The notes below the pieces were generated by a model. That model saw only the letters and a list, made by a program, of their open reading frames with translations, was not told the origin of the DNA and made no database searches. 11,679 nucleotides of DNA from an uncultured Peptococcaceae bacterium (lineage in GTDB: Bacteria; Bacillota; Peptococcia; Peptococcales; Peptococcaceae), in the NCBI GenBank assembly GCA_902462325.1, contig CABQBF010000077.1, positions 1-11,679 of the forward strand. Reading direction: 5' to 3'. This document shows positions 1 through 7,924 of the stretch, piece after piece (within the stretch, counting starts at the first letter, position 1; each line of letters begins with the position of its first letter). Both the position numbers and the translations under genes were made by a program.

Positions 1-1
1 G

Positions 2-520
2 TATGGCTTGCCGGACCGCATGAGCAAGGACGGCACCAAGGTAGATATCCGCGACCATTCCCGTGTGCTGGAAATCAACCCTGTAACGCTGGAAGTGGTA
101 TGGAGCTTCAAAGGCAGCGACCTGCGGAAAGGTATGATGGCGATGTGCGAAAATACGGCTTTTTATAGCCAGCTGGTAAGCTCGGCACAGCGTTTGCCCA
201 ACGGCAATACGATGATCACAGAAGGCAGCTTTGCCCGCATTTTTGAAGTAACGCCGGAAAAAGAGATCGTTTGGGAATTTAAAAATCCATTTGAGCATGA
301 CGGCGCTGCCATGATCTATCGCGCTTATCGGTATCCATACGAATATGTGCCGCAGGTAGAAAAACCAGAGGAAGTACCGGTTGCCAAGGTAGATAACATG
401 ACCTTCCGTATGCCCGGCGCAGCCTCCTGCGAGCTGCAGAATGTGACAGAGGTGCCGGAAGCGCTGGGCTACAGCTCTAAGATCGCAGCCTGTGTAACAG
501 AACCTGAGGAAATAGAGTAA
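2..520 (+). CDS. Arylsulfotransferase-like protein, C-terminal part (5' end outside window)
   Basis: The reading frame is open from the first complete codon (position 2) to TAA at 518-520, giving about 172 C-terminal residues; the start lies upstream of the window. Two segments share a beta-propeller blade pattern, R-(V/I)-(L/F)-E-(I/V)-x-P-x-T/E...V-W-x-F, in the SRVLEINP and ARIFEVTP regions, and the stretch SAQRLPNGNTMI is typical of the PAPS-independent arylsulfate sulfotransferase (ASST) family. Such enzymes move sulfate from one phenolic ester to another phenol and usually work outside the cytoplasm; the catalytic histidine and any signal peptide cannot be judged in this fragment. A permease gene follows within 22 nt, so the two are probably co-transcribed, which suggests linked handling of sulfated or organic anions. 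Another propeller protein of related fold is possible. Family call fairly sure, substrate unknown. Confidence 0.7.
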   Translation, partial: YGLPDRMSKDGTKVDIRDHSRVLEINPVTLEVVWSFKGSDLRKGMMAMCENTAFYSQLVSSAQRLPNGNTMITEGSFARIFEVTPEKEIVWEFKNPFEHDGAAMIYRAYRYPYEYVPQVEKPEEVPVAKVDNMTFRMPGAASCELQNVTEVPEALGYSSKIAACVTEPEEIE

Positions 521-542
521 TAAAGAGAGTAGGTGTGTGAAG

Positions 543-2006
543 ATGAAAGATATAAAAAAGATATTATGCATAATTTTAGGGATTGGCTTGATGTTGATTG
601 GTTTTTTATTGCCGGCAATGGGACCAGTTACAGAAGTAGGTATGAAAATCGCTTTTATTTTCTTGGGCACATTATTTTTATGGTCTACTGTAGGTGGGCC
701 TTGGGTTAGTTTACTGTCCATTGCTATGGTAGGACTAAGTGGATATACAGAAAGTTTTGCTGTGGCATTCTCTTTGGCAATGGGGGATGACAGCATTATC
801 CTAGTTATCTTGATGTTTATTTTATTTGGCGGTGGACTTACTTCTTCGGATAGCATGCAATATGTAACAAGATGGATATTGACTCGCAACTTTATTGCAG
901 GGAGACCGTATATTATTTTGGCAACTATTGGTCTTTGTTCTTATATACTTGCTTTTGTGGTTAATCAGATGGTGTCGGCCATTATCATGTTTAGTGTTGT
1001 TGCAGCAATTTGTAAAACGGTTGGAATTGAACATGGCAAGGATAAAATATGGATCTATATGTTTGGTATGATATTTTTAGGTGCTGGCATTGGACAGCCG
1101 GGATTTGTTTACAAAGGTATTGGGCTCACATTGATACGTGTTTTTGGAAATGTGACAGAAGGTATGTATACAATGAGCGCTAATGGTTATATGTTATATA
1201 ATGTTATTATGTCATTGCTATTGTTCGCGATGTTTATGCTGTTGATTAAATTTATATTTAGACCAGATATAAGCAAATTACAAAATGTTACAGTTGACAG
1301 TATTAAACAGGCCAGCGAATTGCCGCCAATTAGTAAATCGCAAAAAGCATATTTATGGATGATAATATTATTTTTGCTGATGACAATTCTTCCTACTTTC
1401 GAATCGTTGACTAATATGGCAGTTTTTCGTTTGCTAAAAACAGTAGGAGTATTAGGTGTTGTAACGTTTTGGATTGTAGTGTTTGCCATTGTCAAGGTGG
1501 ACGGCAAGCCGTTATTGAATATTCAGCAGGCAGCCGGACAGGGCATTGTTTGGAACGTATTATTGATGGTTGCAGCAGGTTTAGTGCTGGGTACTGCCAT
1601 AGGAAATGCTGATTTAGGTATTATTGTAGTCATTAAACAATTCCTGAATCCAATTTTAGCGGGCAAACCGACATTGGTCGTGGTGTTTATCATTTATTTG
1701 GCAGCTCTGATTATTACCAATTTTGCAGTAAATGTAGCTATGGCGATTGCATTGATGCCTGTTGTGGTGGCCTGTGCCGGACAATTAGGGTTAAATCCGG
1801 CACCGATTGCGTTGGGTGTGATGATGATTTGTTTCATTGCCATGATGACGCCGGCGGCTTCTCCGTTGGCAGCATTTTGCTATGGGGAAGAACGCTATTA
1901 TACTGCTAAAGAAATTCAAAGTTATGCCATTCCGATCAGCTTTTTAGCAGTGATTTTGTTTACATTTGTTGGGTATCCATTAGCTGGCGTGTTGGCAGGG
2001 ATTTAA
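543..2006 (+). CDS. SLC13/DASS-type anion permease
   Basis: A 487-residue, very hydrophobic protein with about 11-12 predicted membrane spans. Two repeated half-sites are visible: VVNQMVSAIIMF near residue 140 and ITNFAVNVAMAIALMP near residue 390, each at the place where SLC13/DASS transporters carry their Ser-Asn-Thr-type re-entrant hairpins; the second is followed by MMTPAASPLAAF, typical of the C-terminal core. These secondary transporters move dicarboxylates, sulfate or other anions with Na+ across the inner membrane. I prefer ATG 543 to the in-frame GTG 537, because the AGG at 531-533 lies 9 nt from the ATG but only 3 nt from the GTG. The gene starts just after the arylsulfotransferase stop, so an operon is likely. 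It is AT-rich compared with its neighbours (15 G/C in 1201-1260 by hand count). The substrate cannot be read from sequence; the canonical SNT residues are not conserved. Confidence 0.75.
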   Translation: MKDIKKILCIILGIGLMLIGFLLPAMGPVTEVGMKIAFIFLGTLFLWSTVGGPWVSLLSIAMVGLSGYTESFAVAFSLAMGDDSIILVILMFILFGGGLTSSDSMQYVTRWILTRNFIAGRPYIILATIGLCSYILAFVVNQMVSAIIMFSVVAAICKTVGIEHGKDKIWIYMFGMIFLGAGIGQPGFVYKGIGLTLIRVFGNVTEGMYTMSANGYMLYNVIMSLLLFAMFMLLIKFIFRPDISKLQNVTVDSIKQASELPPISKSQKAYLWMIILFLLMTILPTFESLTNMAVFRLLKTVGVLGVVTFWIVVFAIVKVDGKPLLNIQQAAGQGIVWNVLLMVAAGLVLGTAIGNADLGIIVVIKQFLNPILAGKPTLVVVFIIYLAALIITNFAVNVAMAIALMPVVVACAGQLGLNPAPIALGVMMICFIAMMTPAASPLAAFCYGEERYYTAKEIQSYAIPISFLAVILFTFVGYPLAGVLAGI

Positions 2007-2028
2007 ACAGTATTTATGGAGAAATGAT

Positions 2029-2072
2029 AGCTGGCAGGTGGAGCTTGCGCTCTGTCTGCCAGCTGTGTTTTT
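2029..2072 (+). terminator. Rho-independent terminator after the permease
   Basis: AGCTGGCAG (2029-2037) pairs perfectly with CTGCCAGCT (2056-2064). Inside it GAGC pairs with GCTC around a TTGC loop, and the three intervening positions can form G-U pairs, so the stem is about 16 bp. A five-T run follows at 2068-2072. It closes the arylsulfotransferase-permease unit and separates it from xfp. Confidence 0.85.
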
Positions 2073-2116
2073 GTCACTGCGATGCTTTTTATTCACAGTT
2101 TTTCTTGTGTAAAGTG

Positions 2117-2130
2117 TGAAAGCGCTATAG
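2117..2130 (+). promoter_or_regulatory. cre-like box (possible CcpA site) upstream of xfp
   Basis: TGAAAGCGCTATAG matches 12 of 14 positions of the catabolite-responsive element pattern TGWAANCGNTNWCA; the two mismatches are at the right end. It lies just upstream of the -35-like box of xfp, where CcpA could act as an activator or repressor. No regulator gene is in the window, so this is pattern evidence only. Confidence 0.35.
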
Positions 2131-2131
2131 A

Positions 2132-2162
2132 TTGGCAGATGACGTTTCTCACAAACTATGAT
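2132..2162 (+). promoter_or_regulatory. Putative sigma-A promoter for xfp
   Basis: TTGGCA at 2132-2137 (5 of 6 to TTGACA) and TATGAT at 2157-2162 (5 of 6 to TATAAT) are separated by 19 nt, slightly longer than ideal. An alternative -10, TAAAAT at 2162-2167, gives worse spacing. The position is suitable for a leader of about 50 nt before the xfp start, and the preceding gene ends in a strong terminator, so a promoter is expected here. Confidence 0.5.
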
Positions 2163-2218
2163 AAAATAACAATAGGAAAAGTTTTTATCAAATCTGTGCA
2201 ACAGCGAGGAGGATGTCT

Positions 2219-4570
2219 ATGCAGAATCAGATTTTGTCAGAACAGGAATGGACCTTATTGGATAAGTGGTGGCGCGCCTCCAATTATTTGGCGGCGGGGC
2301 AGCTTTATTTGTTGGACAATCCGTTTTTGGAAACACCGTTGACCCGGGAGCAGATGAAACAAAAAATTGTCGGGCATTGGGGAACTGTGCCGGGGCAGAA
2401 TTTTATTTATACCCATCTCAATCGCTTAATTTGTAAATATGATGTGAATATGATTTATCTGTCCGGCCCGGGACACGGCGGCAATGCCATGGTGGCCCAG
2501 TCCTGGATGGACGGCAGTTACAGCGAGGTGTACCCCAACGTGGGACAGGACAAAGAGGGGCTGAAAAAGCTGTTTAAGCAATTTTCCTTTCCGGGCGGCA
2601 TCTCCAGCCATGTGGCGCCGGAGGTTCCCGGCTCCATCCACGAGGGCGGTGAGTTGGGCTATTCGTTGGCCCATGCCTTTGGCGCAGTGTTCGACAATCC
2701 CGATTTGATTGCGGCCTGCGTGGTCGGCGACGGAGAAGCGGAAACAGGCCCGTTGGCTACGGCATGGCAGAGCAACAAGTTTATCAATCCCGATAAAGAC
2801 GGCGCGGTGCTGCCTATTTTGCATTTAAACGGCTATAAAATTGCCAACCCCACCATTCTGGCCCGCACGCCTGACGATATGCTGCGGCAATTTTTTGCAG
2901 GGATGGGCTGGAAGCCTTACTTTGTGGAAGGCTCTGACCCCGGTTATATGCATCAGGCTATGGCGGAAGCGCTGGAGCTGGCTTATCAGGATATCCGGGC
3001 TATTCAGGAGACTGTGCGGGCAGGAAAACGGTCAGCGTATTATGTGTGGCCGATGATTATTCTGCGCGCGCCCAAGGGCTGGACCGGGCCGAAGAAAGTA
3101 GACGGCCAAAAAATTGAAGATACCTTCCGGGCCCATCAGGTGCCGATTAGTTTGAGCAAGCCGGAGCATGTGCAGATGGTGGAAGATTGGCTGCGCAGCT
3201 ATAAACCGGAAGAATTGTTTGACCGTGACGGCAGACTATTGCCTGAAATTGCAGCGTTAGCGCCCAAGGGCGACCGCCGCATGGCAGCCAATCCCCATGC
3301 CAATGGCGGACGATTGCTGCGGGATTTGAAACTGCCCGATTTTAGAGATTATGCTTTAGACGTACCGGCACCCGGCGCTGTGGAAGCGCAGGATATGCTG
3401 GAACTGGGCGCTTTTGTGCGGGATATTGTCCAGCGAAATCCAGATACGTTCCGGATTTTTGGCCCCGATGAAACCATGTCCAACCGCTTGAATAAAGTGT
3501 TTGAGGTGTCTAAGCGGGTTTGGAACGGGCAAATGCTGGAGGACGACGAATATCTGGCCCAGGAAGGCCGGATTGTGGACTCCATGCTGTCGGAGCATTG
3601 CTGTGAAGGCTGGCTGGAGGGGTACCTGCTCACCGGGCGGCACGGCATTTTTAACAGCTATGAGGCTTTTATCCGCATTGTGGATTCGATGGCTTCTCAG
3701 CACGCCAAATGGCTGAAGGTAACCAGAGAATTGCCGTGGCGGGCCGAGATTGCTTCGCTGAATTATATTTTATCGTCCAATGTATGGCAGCAGGACCACA
3801 ACGGCTATACCCATCAGGATCCGGGCTTTATTGACCATCTGGCCAATAAAAAGGCCGACGTGGTGCGCATGTATTTTCCGCCGGATACCAACTGCCTGCT
3901 GAGTTGCTTTGACCATTGTGTGCGCAGCAGAAATTATATCAATGTGCTGGTGACCTCCAAGCATCCCCGCCCGCAATGGCTTACCATGGAGCAGGCTGTG
4001 AAGCACTGTACCCAGGGTATTGGCATCTGGGAATGGGCCTCCAACGATGCAGGCGGAGCGCCCGATTTGGTTATGGCTTGCTGCGGTGACGCACCTACGC
4101 TGGAAACGCTGGCGGCGGTATCCATTTTGCGTGAAAAGCTGCCCGATTTGAAAATTCGCGTGGTCAATGTGGTGGATTTGATGCGCCTGCAGGATTCCAG
4201 TCAGCATCCGCACGGGTTGCGTCAATCCGATTATGATATGCTGTTCACCAAGGATAAGCCTGTTTTATTCGTCTATCACGGCTATCCGTCGCTGATTCAT
4301 GAGTTGACCTATAAACGGACCAATCAGGATTTGCATGTGCGCGGCTACAAAGAGGAAGGCACCATCACCACACCCTTCGATATGCGGGTGCAGAATGGCA
4401 TTGACCGGTTCCATCTGGTGATGGATGCTGTGAAGCTGGTGCCGGCCTTGCAATATGAAGGCGCAGCCATTGTGCAGGAAATGAATGATAAGCTGGTGGA
4501 ACACAACCAGTATATTCGGGAATACGGCGTCGATATGCCGGAAGTGGCCGATTGGAAATGGCGCGGATAA
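2219..4570 (+). CDS. xfp: Xylulose-5-phosphate/fructose-6-phosphate phosphoketolase
   Basis: This thiamine-diphosphate enzyme splits xylulose-5-phosphate (and often fructose-6-phosphate) with inorganic phosphate into acetyl phosphate plus glyceraldehyde-3-phosphate (or erythrose-4-phosphate), in the cytoplasm. The 783-residue product carries the phosphoketolase signature EGGELGY at residues 142-148 and the cofactor-binding motif GDGEAETGP from residue 170, followed by HLNGYKIANPT; the second half has the conserved QDHNGYTHQDPG and SKHPRPQW segments. Length is close to the usual 790-830 residues, so the gene looks intact. ATG 2219 is preferred over ATG 2213 because the GAGGAGG at 2206-2212 directly abuts the latter and leaves a normal 6 nt to the former. 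The gene has its own promoter region and shares a terminator with convergent gap, whose enzyme uses the glyceraldehyde-3-phosphate made here. Dual substrate use is inferred from the family; whether fructose-6-phosphate is used is not visible. Confidence 0.97.
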   Translation: MQNQILSEQEWTLLDKWWRASNYLAAGQLYLLDNPFLETPLTREQMKQKIVGHWGTVPGQNFIYTHLNRLICKYDVNMIYLSGPGHGGNAMVAQSWMDGSYSEVYPNVGQDKEGLKKLFKQFSFPGGISSHVAPEVPGSIHEGGELGYSLAHAFGAVFDNPDLIAACVVGDGEAETGPLATAWQSNKFINPDKDGAVLPILHLNGYKIANPTILARTPDDMLRQFFAGMGWKPYFVEGSDPGYMHQAMAEALELAYQDIRAIQETVRAGKRSAYYVWPMIILRAPKGWTGPKKVDGQKIEDTFRAHQVPISLSKPEHVQMVEDWLRSYKPEELFDRDGRLLPEIAALAPKGDRRMAANPHANGGRLLRDLKLPDFRDYALDVPAPGAVEAQDMLELGAFVRDIVQRNPDTFRIFGPDETMSNRLNKVFEVSKRVWNGQMLEDDEYLAQEGRIVDSMLSEHCCEGWLEGYLLTGRHGIFNSYEAFIRIVDSMASQHAKWLKVTRELPWRAEIASLNYILSSNVWQQDHNGYTHQDPGFIDHLANKKADVVRMYFPPDTNCLLSCFDHCVRSRNYINVLVTSKHPRPQWLTMEQAVKHCTQGIGIWEWASNDAGGAPDLVMACCGDAPTLETLAAVSILREKLPDLKIRVVNVVDLMRLQDSSQHPHGLRQSDYDMLFTKDKPVLFVYHGYPSLIHELTYKRTNQDLHVRGYKEEGTITTPFDMRVQNGIDRFHLVMDAVKLVPALQYEGAAIVQEMNDKLVEHNQYIREYGVDMPEVADWKWRG

Positions 4571-4602
4571 GTGGTGTAAGCTAAAAAATGGAGGGATAAC
4601 AG

Positions 4603-4643
4603 AAACTCCCGCATACAGTGTAAAAACTGGGTGCGGGAGTTTT
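4603..4643. terminator. Bidirectional terminator between xfp and gap
   Basis: AAACTCCCGCA (4603-4613) pairs perfectly with TGCGGGAGTTT (4632-4642), an 11-bp stem, with an inner CAGT/ACTG pair in the loop. Rightward it is followed by TTTTGTTATAT; leftward the complement of the preceding A-rich stretch gives a U-run. It fits both convergent genes. Confidence 0.85.
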
Positions 4644-4675
4644 GTTATATAAGGCAGAACCGTGGATGTTTGGTA

Positions 4676-5677
4676 TTACAGATTCTTGCCGACATAGGCG
4701 GCCAAGTCTACTACGCGGCAGCTATAGCCCCATTCGTTGTCATACCAGGCCATGATTTTTAACATGGTGCCGTCCAGAACCATGGTGGATAAGCCGTCTA
4801 CAATGCTAGAACGGTCGTCGCCGTTGTAGTCGATGGAAACCAGCGGTTTGTCCGAATAGCCCAGAATGCCTTTCATGTCGGTTTCGCTGGCTTTTTTCAG
4901 CAGTGCGTTGACTTCTTCTACCGTTACGGTTTCTTCCAATTCAAATACCACATCTACCAGCGATACGTTTGGTGTCGGCACACGCAGAGCCAGACCGCTC
5001 AATTTGCCTTTCATGGCTGGAATTACTTCCCCTACTGCTTTGGCAGCGCCGGTGGTGGTAGGAATGATGGACTGGGTGCAGCCGCGGGCCCGACGGTAAT
5101 CTTTGTGACGGTTGTCCAGATTTTTCTGGTCGTTGGTAAAGGAATGGACCGTTGTCATGGAGCCGTGTTTGATGGTGTAGTTGTTGTTGATGACCTTTAC
5201 CACAGGCGCCAGGCAGTTGGTGGTGCAGGATGCATTGGAAATTACCTGGCAGTCTGGGGTGTAAATTTCTTCGTTTACGCCCATAACGATGGTAGCGTCC
5301 ACGTTTTTGCCCGGAGCAGTGATAATGACTTTTTTGGCGCCGTTGTCCAGATGCACCTGGCAGTCCTCTTTGCTCTTGAATTTGCCGGTGCTGTCGATAA
5401 CGATGTCAACGCCCAAATCGCCCCAAGGCAGATTTTTAGGGTCGCGGTCCGATAACAGACGGATTTTTTTGCCGTCTACCACCAGGCTGTCTTCGGTGAA
5501 AGAAACGTCGCCGCGATAGGTGCCGTGGGTAGAATCGTACTGGAACAGATGGGCGGTGCCTTCCGGGTTGGATGTGCTGTTGATCGCCACGATTTCCACA
5601 TCATCGTGCTGCAGGGCAGCCCGTACACACAGGCGGCCAATTCTGCCGAAGCCATTGATTGCAATTTTTGTTGTCAT
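4676..5677 (-). CDS. gap: Glyceraldehyde-3-phosphate dehydrogenase, GapB-like coenzyme site
   Basis: This phosphorylating GAPDH interconverts glyceraldehyde-3-phosphate and 1,3-bisphosphoglycerate in the cytoplasm. The 333-residue length is standard. The Rossmann motif INGFGRIGR is at residues 7-15, the catalytic Cys at 151 in SNASCTTNCLAP, the catalytic His at 178, and the C-terminal WYDNEWGYSCRVVDL segment is intact. The residues that select NAD in glycolytic GapA are changed: the usual Asn-Asp after the second beta strand is Asn33-Ser34, and the usual Leu-Pro before HKD is Asn189-Arg190. Replacement at these positions is typical of NADP-using GapB-type enzymes, so NADP or dual use and a gluconeogenic role are possible; this is inference. 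The start has a good ribosome binding site (complement of CCTCC at 5687-5691, 9 nt away). It is divergent from greA and convergent with xfp. Confidence 0.96.
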   Translation of the reverse strand: MTTKIAINGFGRIGRLCVRAALQHDDVEIVAINSTSNPEGTAHLFQYDSTHGTYRGDVSFTEDSLVVDGKKIRLLSDRDPKNLPWGDLGVDIVIDSTGKFKSKEDCQVHLDNGAKKVIITAPGKNVDATIVMGVNEEIYTPDCQVISNASCTTNCLAPVVKVINNNYTIKHGSMTTVHSFTNDQKNLDNRHKDYRRARGCTQSIIPTTTGAAKAVGEVIPAMKGKLSGLALRVPTPNVSLVDVVFELEETVTVEEVNALLKKASETDMKGILGYSDKPLVSIDYNGDDRSSIVDGLSTMVLDGTMLKIMAWYDNEWGYSCRVVDLAAYVGKNL

Positions 5678-5738
5678 AATGAGAAACCTCCATTTTTATA
5701 TATAGTATTTGATAAGGAATCCATAAAAATTCAACCTT

Positions 5739-5767
5739 ATTATAATACGAATTGTTTCGCAAATAAA
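5739..5767 (-). promoter_or_regulatory. Putative promoter of gap
   Basis: On the minus strand a perfect TATAAT (complement of 5739-5744) lies about 60 nt upstream of the gap start. A weak -35 (TTTATT, complement of 5762-5767) is 17 nt away and nearly touches the greA -35 box. The gap leader holds a TAAGG/CCTTA inverted repeat (5713-5717 with 5735-5739). The -10 is convincing, the -35 is not. Confidence 0.45.
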
Positions 5768-5771
5768 GACC

Positions 5772-5800
5772 TTGACAAAAAGAAATAGTATATCTATAAT
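5772..5800 (+). promoter_or_regulatory. Consensus sigma-A promoter for greA-lysS
   Basis: TTGACA (5772-5777) and TATAAT (5795-5800) are both perfect matches to the sigma-A consensus with the ideal 17-nt spacer. Transcription should begin near 5807, about 42 nt before the greA start. A small inverted repeat, ATATCT (5790-5795) with AGATAT (5805-5810), spans the -10 box and could be an operator or chance in AT-rich DNA. Confidence 0.92.
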
Positions 5801-5848
5801 CAAAAGATATGCTAGTTACTTTATTTTGAAGATAAGGGGCGTTACACA

Positions 5849-6328
5849 GTGAGCGAACAAGACGTTATTCTGACACGGGAAGGTCTGGAACAACTGGAGC
5901 AGGAGCTGGAAAATCTGCGCAGTGTAAAACGGACTGAAGTAAAAGAACGGTTAAAAGAAGCAATCGCTTTGGGGGACTTAAGCGAAAACTCCGAATATGA
6001 TGATGCCAAAAATGAACAGGCTTTTATGGAAGGCCGCATTCTGGAACTGGAAAAAATGATTCGCAATGCCAAGGTCATTGAGGATGGTGCCCATGTAGAA
6101 GGGGTGGTTTCCGTCGGCTCTCTGGTAAAAGTAAAAGATATTGAATTTGACGAAATTAACGAATATCGGTTGGTAGGGACTGTAGAAGCCGACCCGATGA
6201 ACAACCGGATTTCCAACGAATCGCCGGTGGGACGGGCGCTGTTAGGCCACAAAGCCGGGGAAATTATTGATGTGGAAGCGCCGGCAGGCGTTATCAAACT
6301 GGAAATTTTAGAAATCAGCAAAGGTTAA
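5849..6328 (+). CDS. greA: Transcription elongation factor GreA
   Basis: GreA enters the secondary channel of stalled, backtracked RNA polymerase and stimulates cleavage of the transcript 3' end so that elongation resumes. The 159-residue product has the usual length and layout: an N-terminal coiled coil (about residues 8-75) whose tip carries GDLSENSEY with the acidic residues Asp43 and Glu46 that hold the catalytic metal, then a globular FKBP-like domain with the conserved ISNESPVGRALLGHKAGE segment. The start is GTG at 5849, 9 nt after AAGGGG (5834-5839); no ATG gives a better fit. It is driven by the consensus promoter at 5772-5800 and is followed 29 nt later by lysS, a common pairing in Bacillota. 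Confidence 0.97.
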   Translation: MSEQDVILTREGLEQLEQELENLRSVKRTEVKERLKEAIALGDLSENSEYDDAKNEQAFMEGRILELEKMIRNAKVIEDGAHVEGVVSVGSLVKVKDIEFDEINEYRLVGTVEADPMNNRISNESPVGRALLGHKAGEIIDVEAPAGVIKLEILEISKG

Positions 6329-6357
6329 GCGCCGTTGCACGCAGAAGGAGGAACATC

Positions 6358-7848
6358 ATGGCAAAACAAACACAGGAAGAAAAACGGGAAAATGAATTGA
6401 TGAAAGTACGCATGGATAAAATGGAAGCTTTGCGGGAAAAAGGTGTGAATCCTTTTGGGCAGCGGTTTGAACGAACCCATCACGCCAAAGATGTGCTGGA
6501 TAACGCCGAAACGCTCATTGCTTCCGGTGAAGAAGTGGTGATTGCCGGCCGTCTGATGGCCAAACGGGGGCAGGGGAAAGCAGGCTTTGCCAACGTGCAG
6601 GATTTAAGCGGCAATATCCAGATTTATTCTCGGTTGGATGTAGCCGGTGAGGACAATCACTGGTTTTTCAAAAAAGCGGATATTGGCGATATCGTAGGCA
6701 TCCGCGGCGTTGTTTTTGTAACCGAAAAAGGGGAAACAACTATTTCGGTGCGGGAATTTACGCCGCTAACCAAATCGTTGCGTCCGTTGCCAGAAAAATA
6801 TCATGGCTTAACCGATGTGGAACTGCGTTACCGGCAGCGCTATGTGGATTTGATTATGAATCAGGAAGTGCAAAATACCTTTATCCTGCGCAGCAAAATT
6901 GTGCGCTATGTGCGTGAATTTTTGGACAACCAGGGCTTTTTGGAAGTGGAAACCCCGGTATTGCACACTTTAGCCGGCGGCGCTACTGCCCGTCCGTTTA
7001 TCACCTATCACAATGCGCTGGACATGCAGCTTTATATGCGTATTGCGCTGGAACTGCATCTAAAACGGCTGATTGTGGGCGGTTTGGAAAAAGTGTATGA
7101 GCTGGGCCGCGTGTTCCGCAACGAAGGCATTGACACCCGCCATAATCCGGAATTTACCCTGATGGAAGTATATCAGGCCTATGCCGATTACAACGATATG
7201 ATGGATTTGACAGAAAATCTGTTTAAATATGTGGCAGAAAAAGTATTGGGCACTACCAAACTGACTTACGGGGAGCATGAAGTAGACTTAGGTGTGAAAT
7301 GGGAACGCATCACCATGAATGATGTGGTAAAACGCTATACCAACGTAGATTTCAGCACCATTGCCACTGACGAAGAAGCCCGCGCCGCAGCCCGCGCCAT
7401 CGGCGTAGCCGTGGAAGACGATATGCCGAAGGGCAAAGTGCTGGCGGAAGTATTTGACGAAAAGGTAGAAGAACATTTAATTCAGCCTACCTTTGTCATC
7501 GATTACCCAATCGAAATTTCTCCATTGTCCCGCCGCAAAGACGGACAGCCAGAACTGACTGACCGCTTTGAATTGTTTATTGTAGGGAGAGAACATGCCA
7601 ATGCTTTCTCTGAATTAAACGATCCAATCGACCAACGGGGCCGGTTTGAAAAACAGATGGAAGCCAAAGCCAAAGGCGACAATGAAGCCCATCCAATGGA
7701 CGAAGACTTTATCACCGCGCTGGAATATGGCCTGCCACCAACAGGTGGTTTGGGCATCGGCATCGACCGCATGTGTATGCTGCTTACCAACGCAGCCTCC
7801 ATCCGCGATGTGATTTTATTCCCGACATTGAAGTCTGTGAAGGAATAA
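6358..7848 (+). CDS. lysS: Lysyl-tRNA synthetase, class II
   Basis: LysRS charges tRNA-Lys with lysine using ATP. The 496-residue protein has the normal length and order: an N-terminal helix, an OB-fold anticodon-binding domain (about residues 55-145, from VVIAGRLMAKRGQGKAGFANVQD), then the class II catalytic core with motif 1 around FLEVETPVL, motif 2 FRNEGIDTRHNPEFT, and motif 3 GLGIGIDRM near the C-terminus, ending in RDVILFPTLK. The start ATG has AGAAGGAGG 6-7 nt upstream. It is co-transcribed with greA. The 3' end is intact and is the last clearly chromosomal gene before the mobile-element genes. The 3' end of lysS is, as far as I recall, among reported integration sites of integrative elements in streptococci, which would fit the context. 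Confidence 0.97.
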   Translation: MAKQTQEEKRENELMKVRMDKMEALREKGVNPFGQRFERTHHAKDVLDNAETLIASGEEVVIAGRLMAKRGQGKAGFANVQDLSGNIQIYSRLDVAGEDNHWFFKKADIGDIVGIRGVVFVTEKGETTISVREFTPLTKSLRPLPEKYHGLTDVELRYRQRYVDLIMNQEVQNTFILRSKIVRYVREFLDNQGFLEVETPVLHTLAGGATARPFITYHNALDMQLYMRIALELHLKRLIVGGLEKVYELGRVFRNEGIDTRHNPEFTLMEVYQAYADYNDMMDLTENLFKYVAEKVLGTTKLTYGEHEVDLGVKWERITMNDVVKRYTNVDFSTIATDEEARAAARAIGVAVEDDMPKGKVLAEVFDEKVEEHLIQPTFVIDYPIEISPLSRRKDGQPELTDRFELFIVGREHANAFSELNDPIDQRGRFEKQMEAKAKGDNEAHPMDEDFITALEYGLPPTGGLGIGIDRMCMLLTNAASIRDVILFPTLKSVKE

Positions 7849-7870
7849 ATGCCCATTTTATGCGGGCTTT
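7847..7870 (+). terminator. Weak terminator-like hairpin after lysS
   Basis: GCCC (7851-7854) can pair with GGGC (7864-7867), flanked by AAA on the left and TTT on the right with one bulged T. The stem is short and the T-run is only three, so it may be a poor or degraded terminator; the stronger hairpin at 7999-8045 could serve lysS instead. Confidence 0.3.
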
Positions 7871-7887
7871 GAGGCTATCGGAGAAAA

Positions 7888-7908
7888 AAGTACAGCAAAA
7901 TTGTACTT
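7888..7908. repeat. Inverted repeat, 7-bp arms around 7 nt (possible recombinase core site)
   Basis: AAGTACA (7888-7894) and TGTACTT (7902-7908) are perfect inverted repeats around GCAAAAT. Arms around a 6-8 nt centre are how tyrosine recombinase core sites look, and the place, 40 nt after lysS, suits an element end. It could equally be a small hairpin in the lysS trailer. Confidence 0.3.
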
Positions 7909-7924
7909 GATAATGCTCGAAAAT

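Noticed and set aside
2082..2342. 86-codon plus-strand frame across the xfp leader
   Set aside because: It overlaps the xfp start in another frame, has no ribosome binding site, and runs through the putative promoter.
5842..6321. 159-codon open frame on the minus strand opposite greA
   Set aside because: It mirrors greA almost exactly, has a Ser/Arg-rich low-complexity product with no family resemblance, and greA itself has unmistakable motifs, a promoter and a ribosome binding site.
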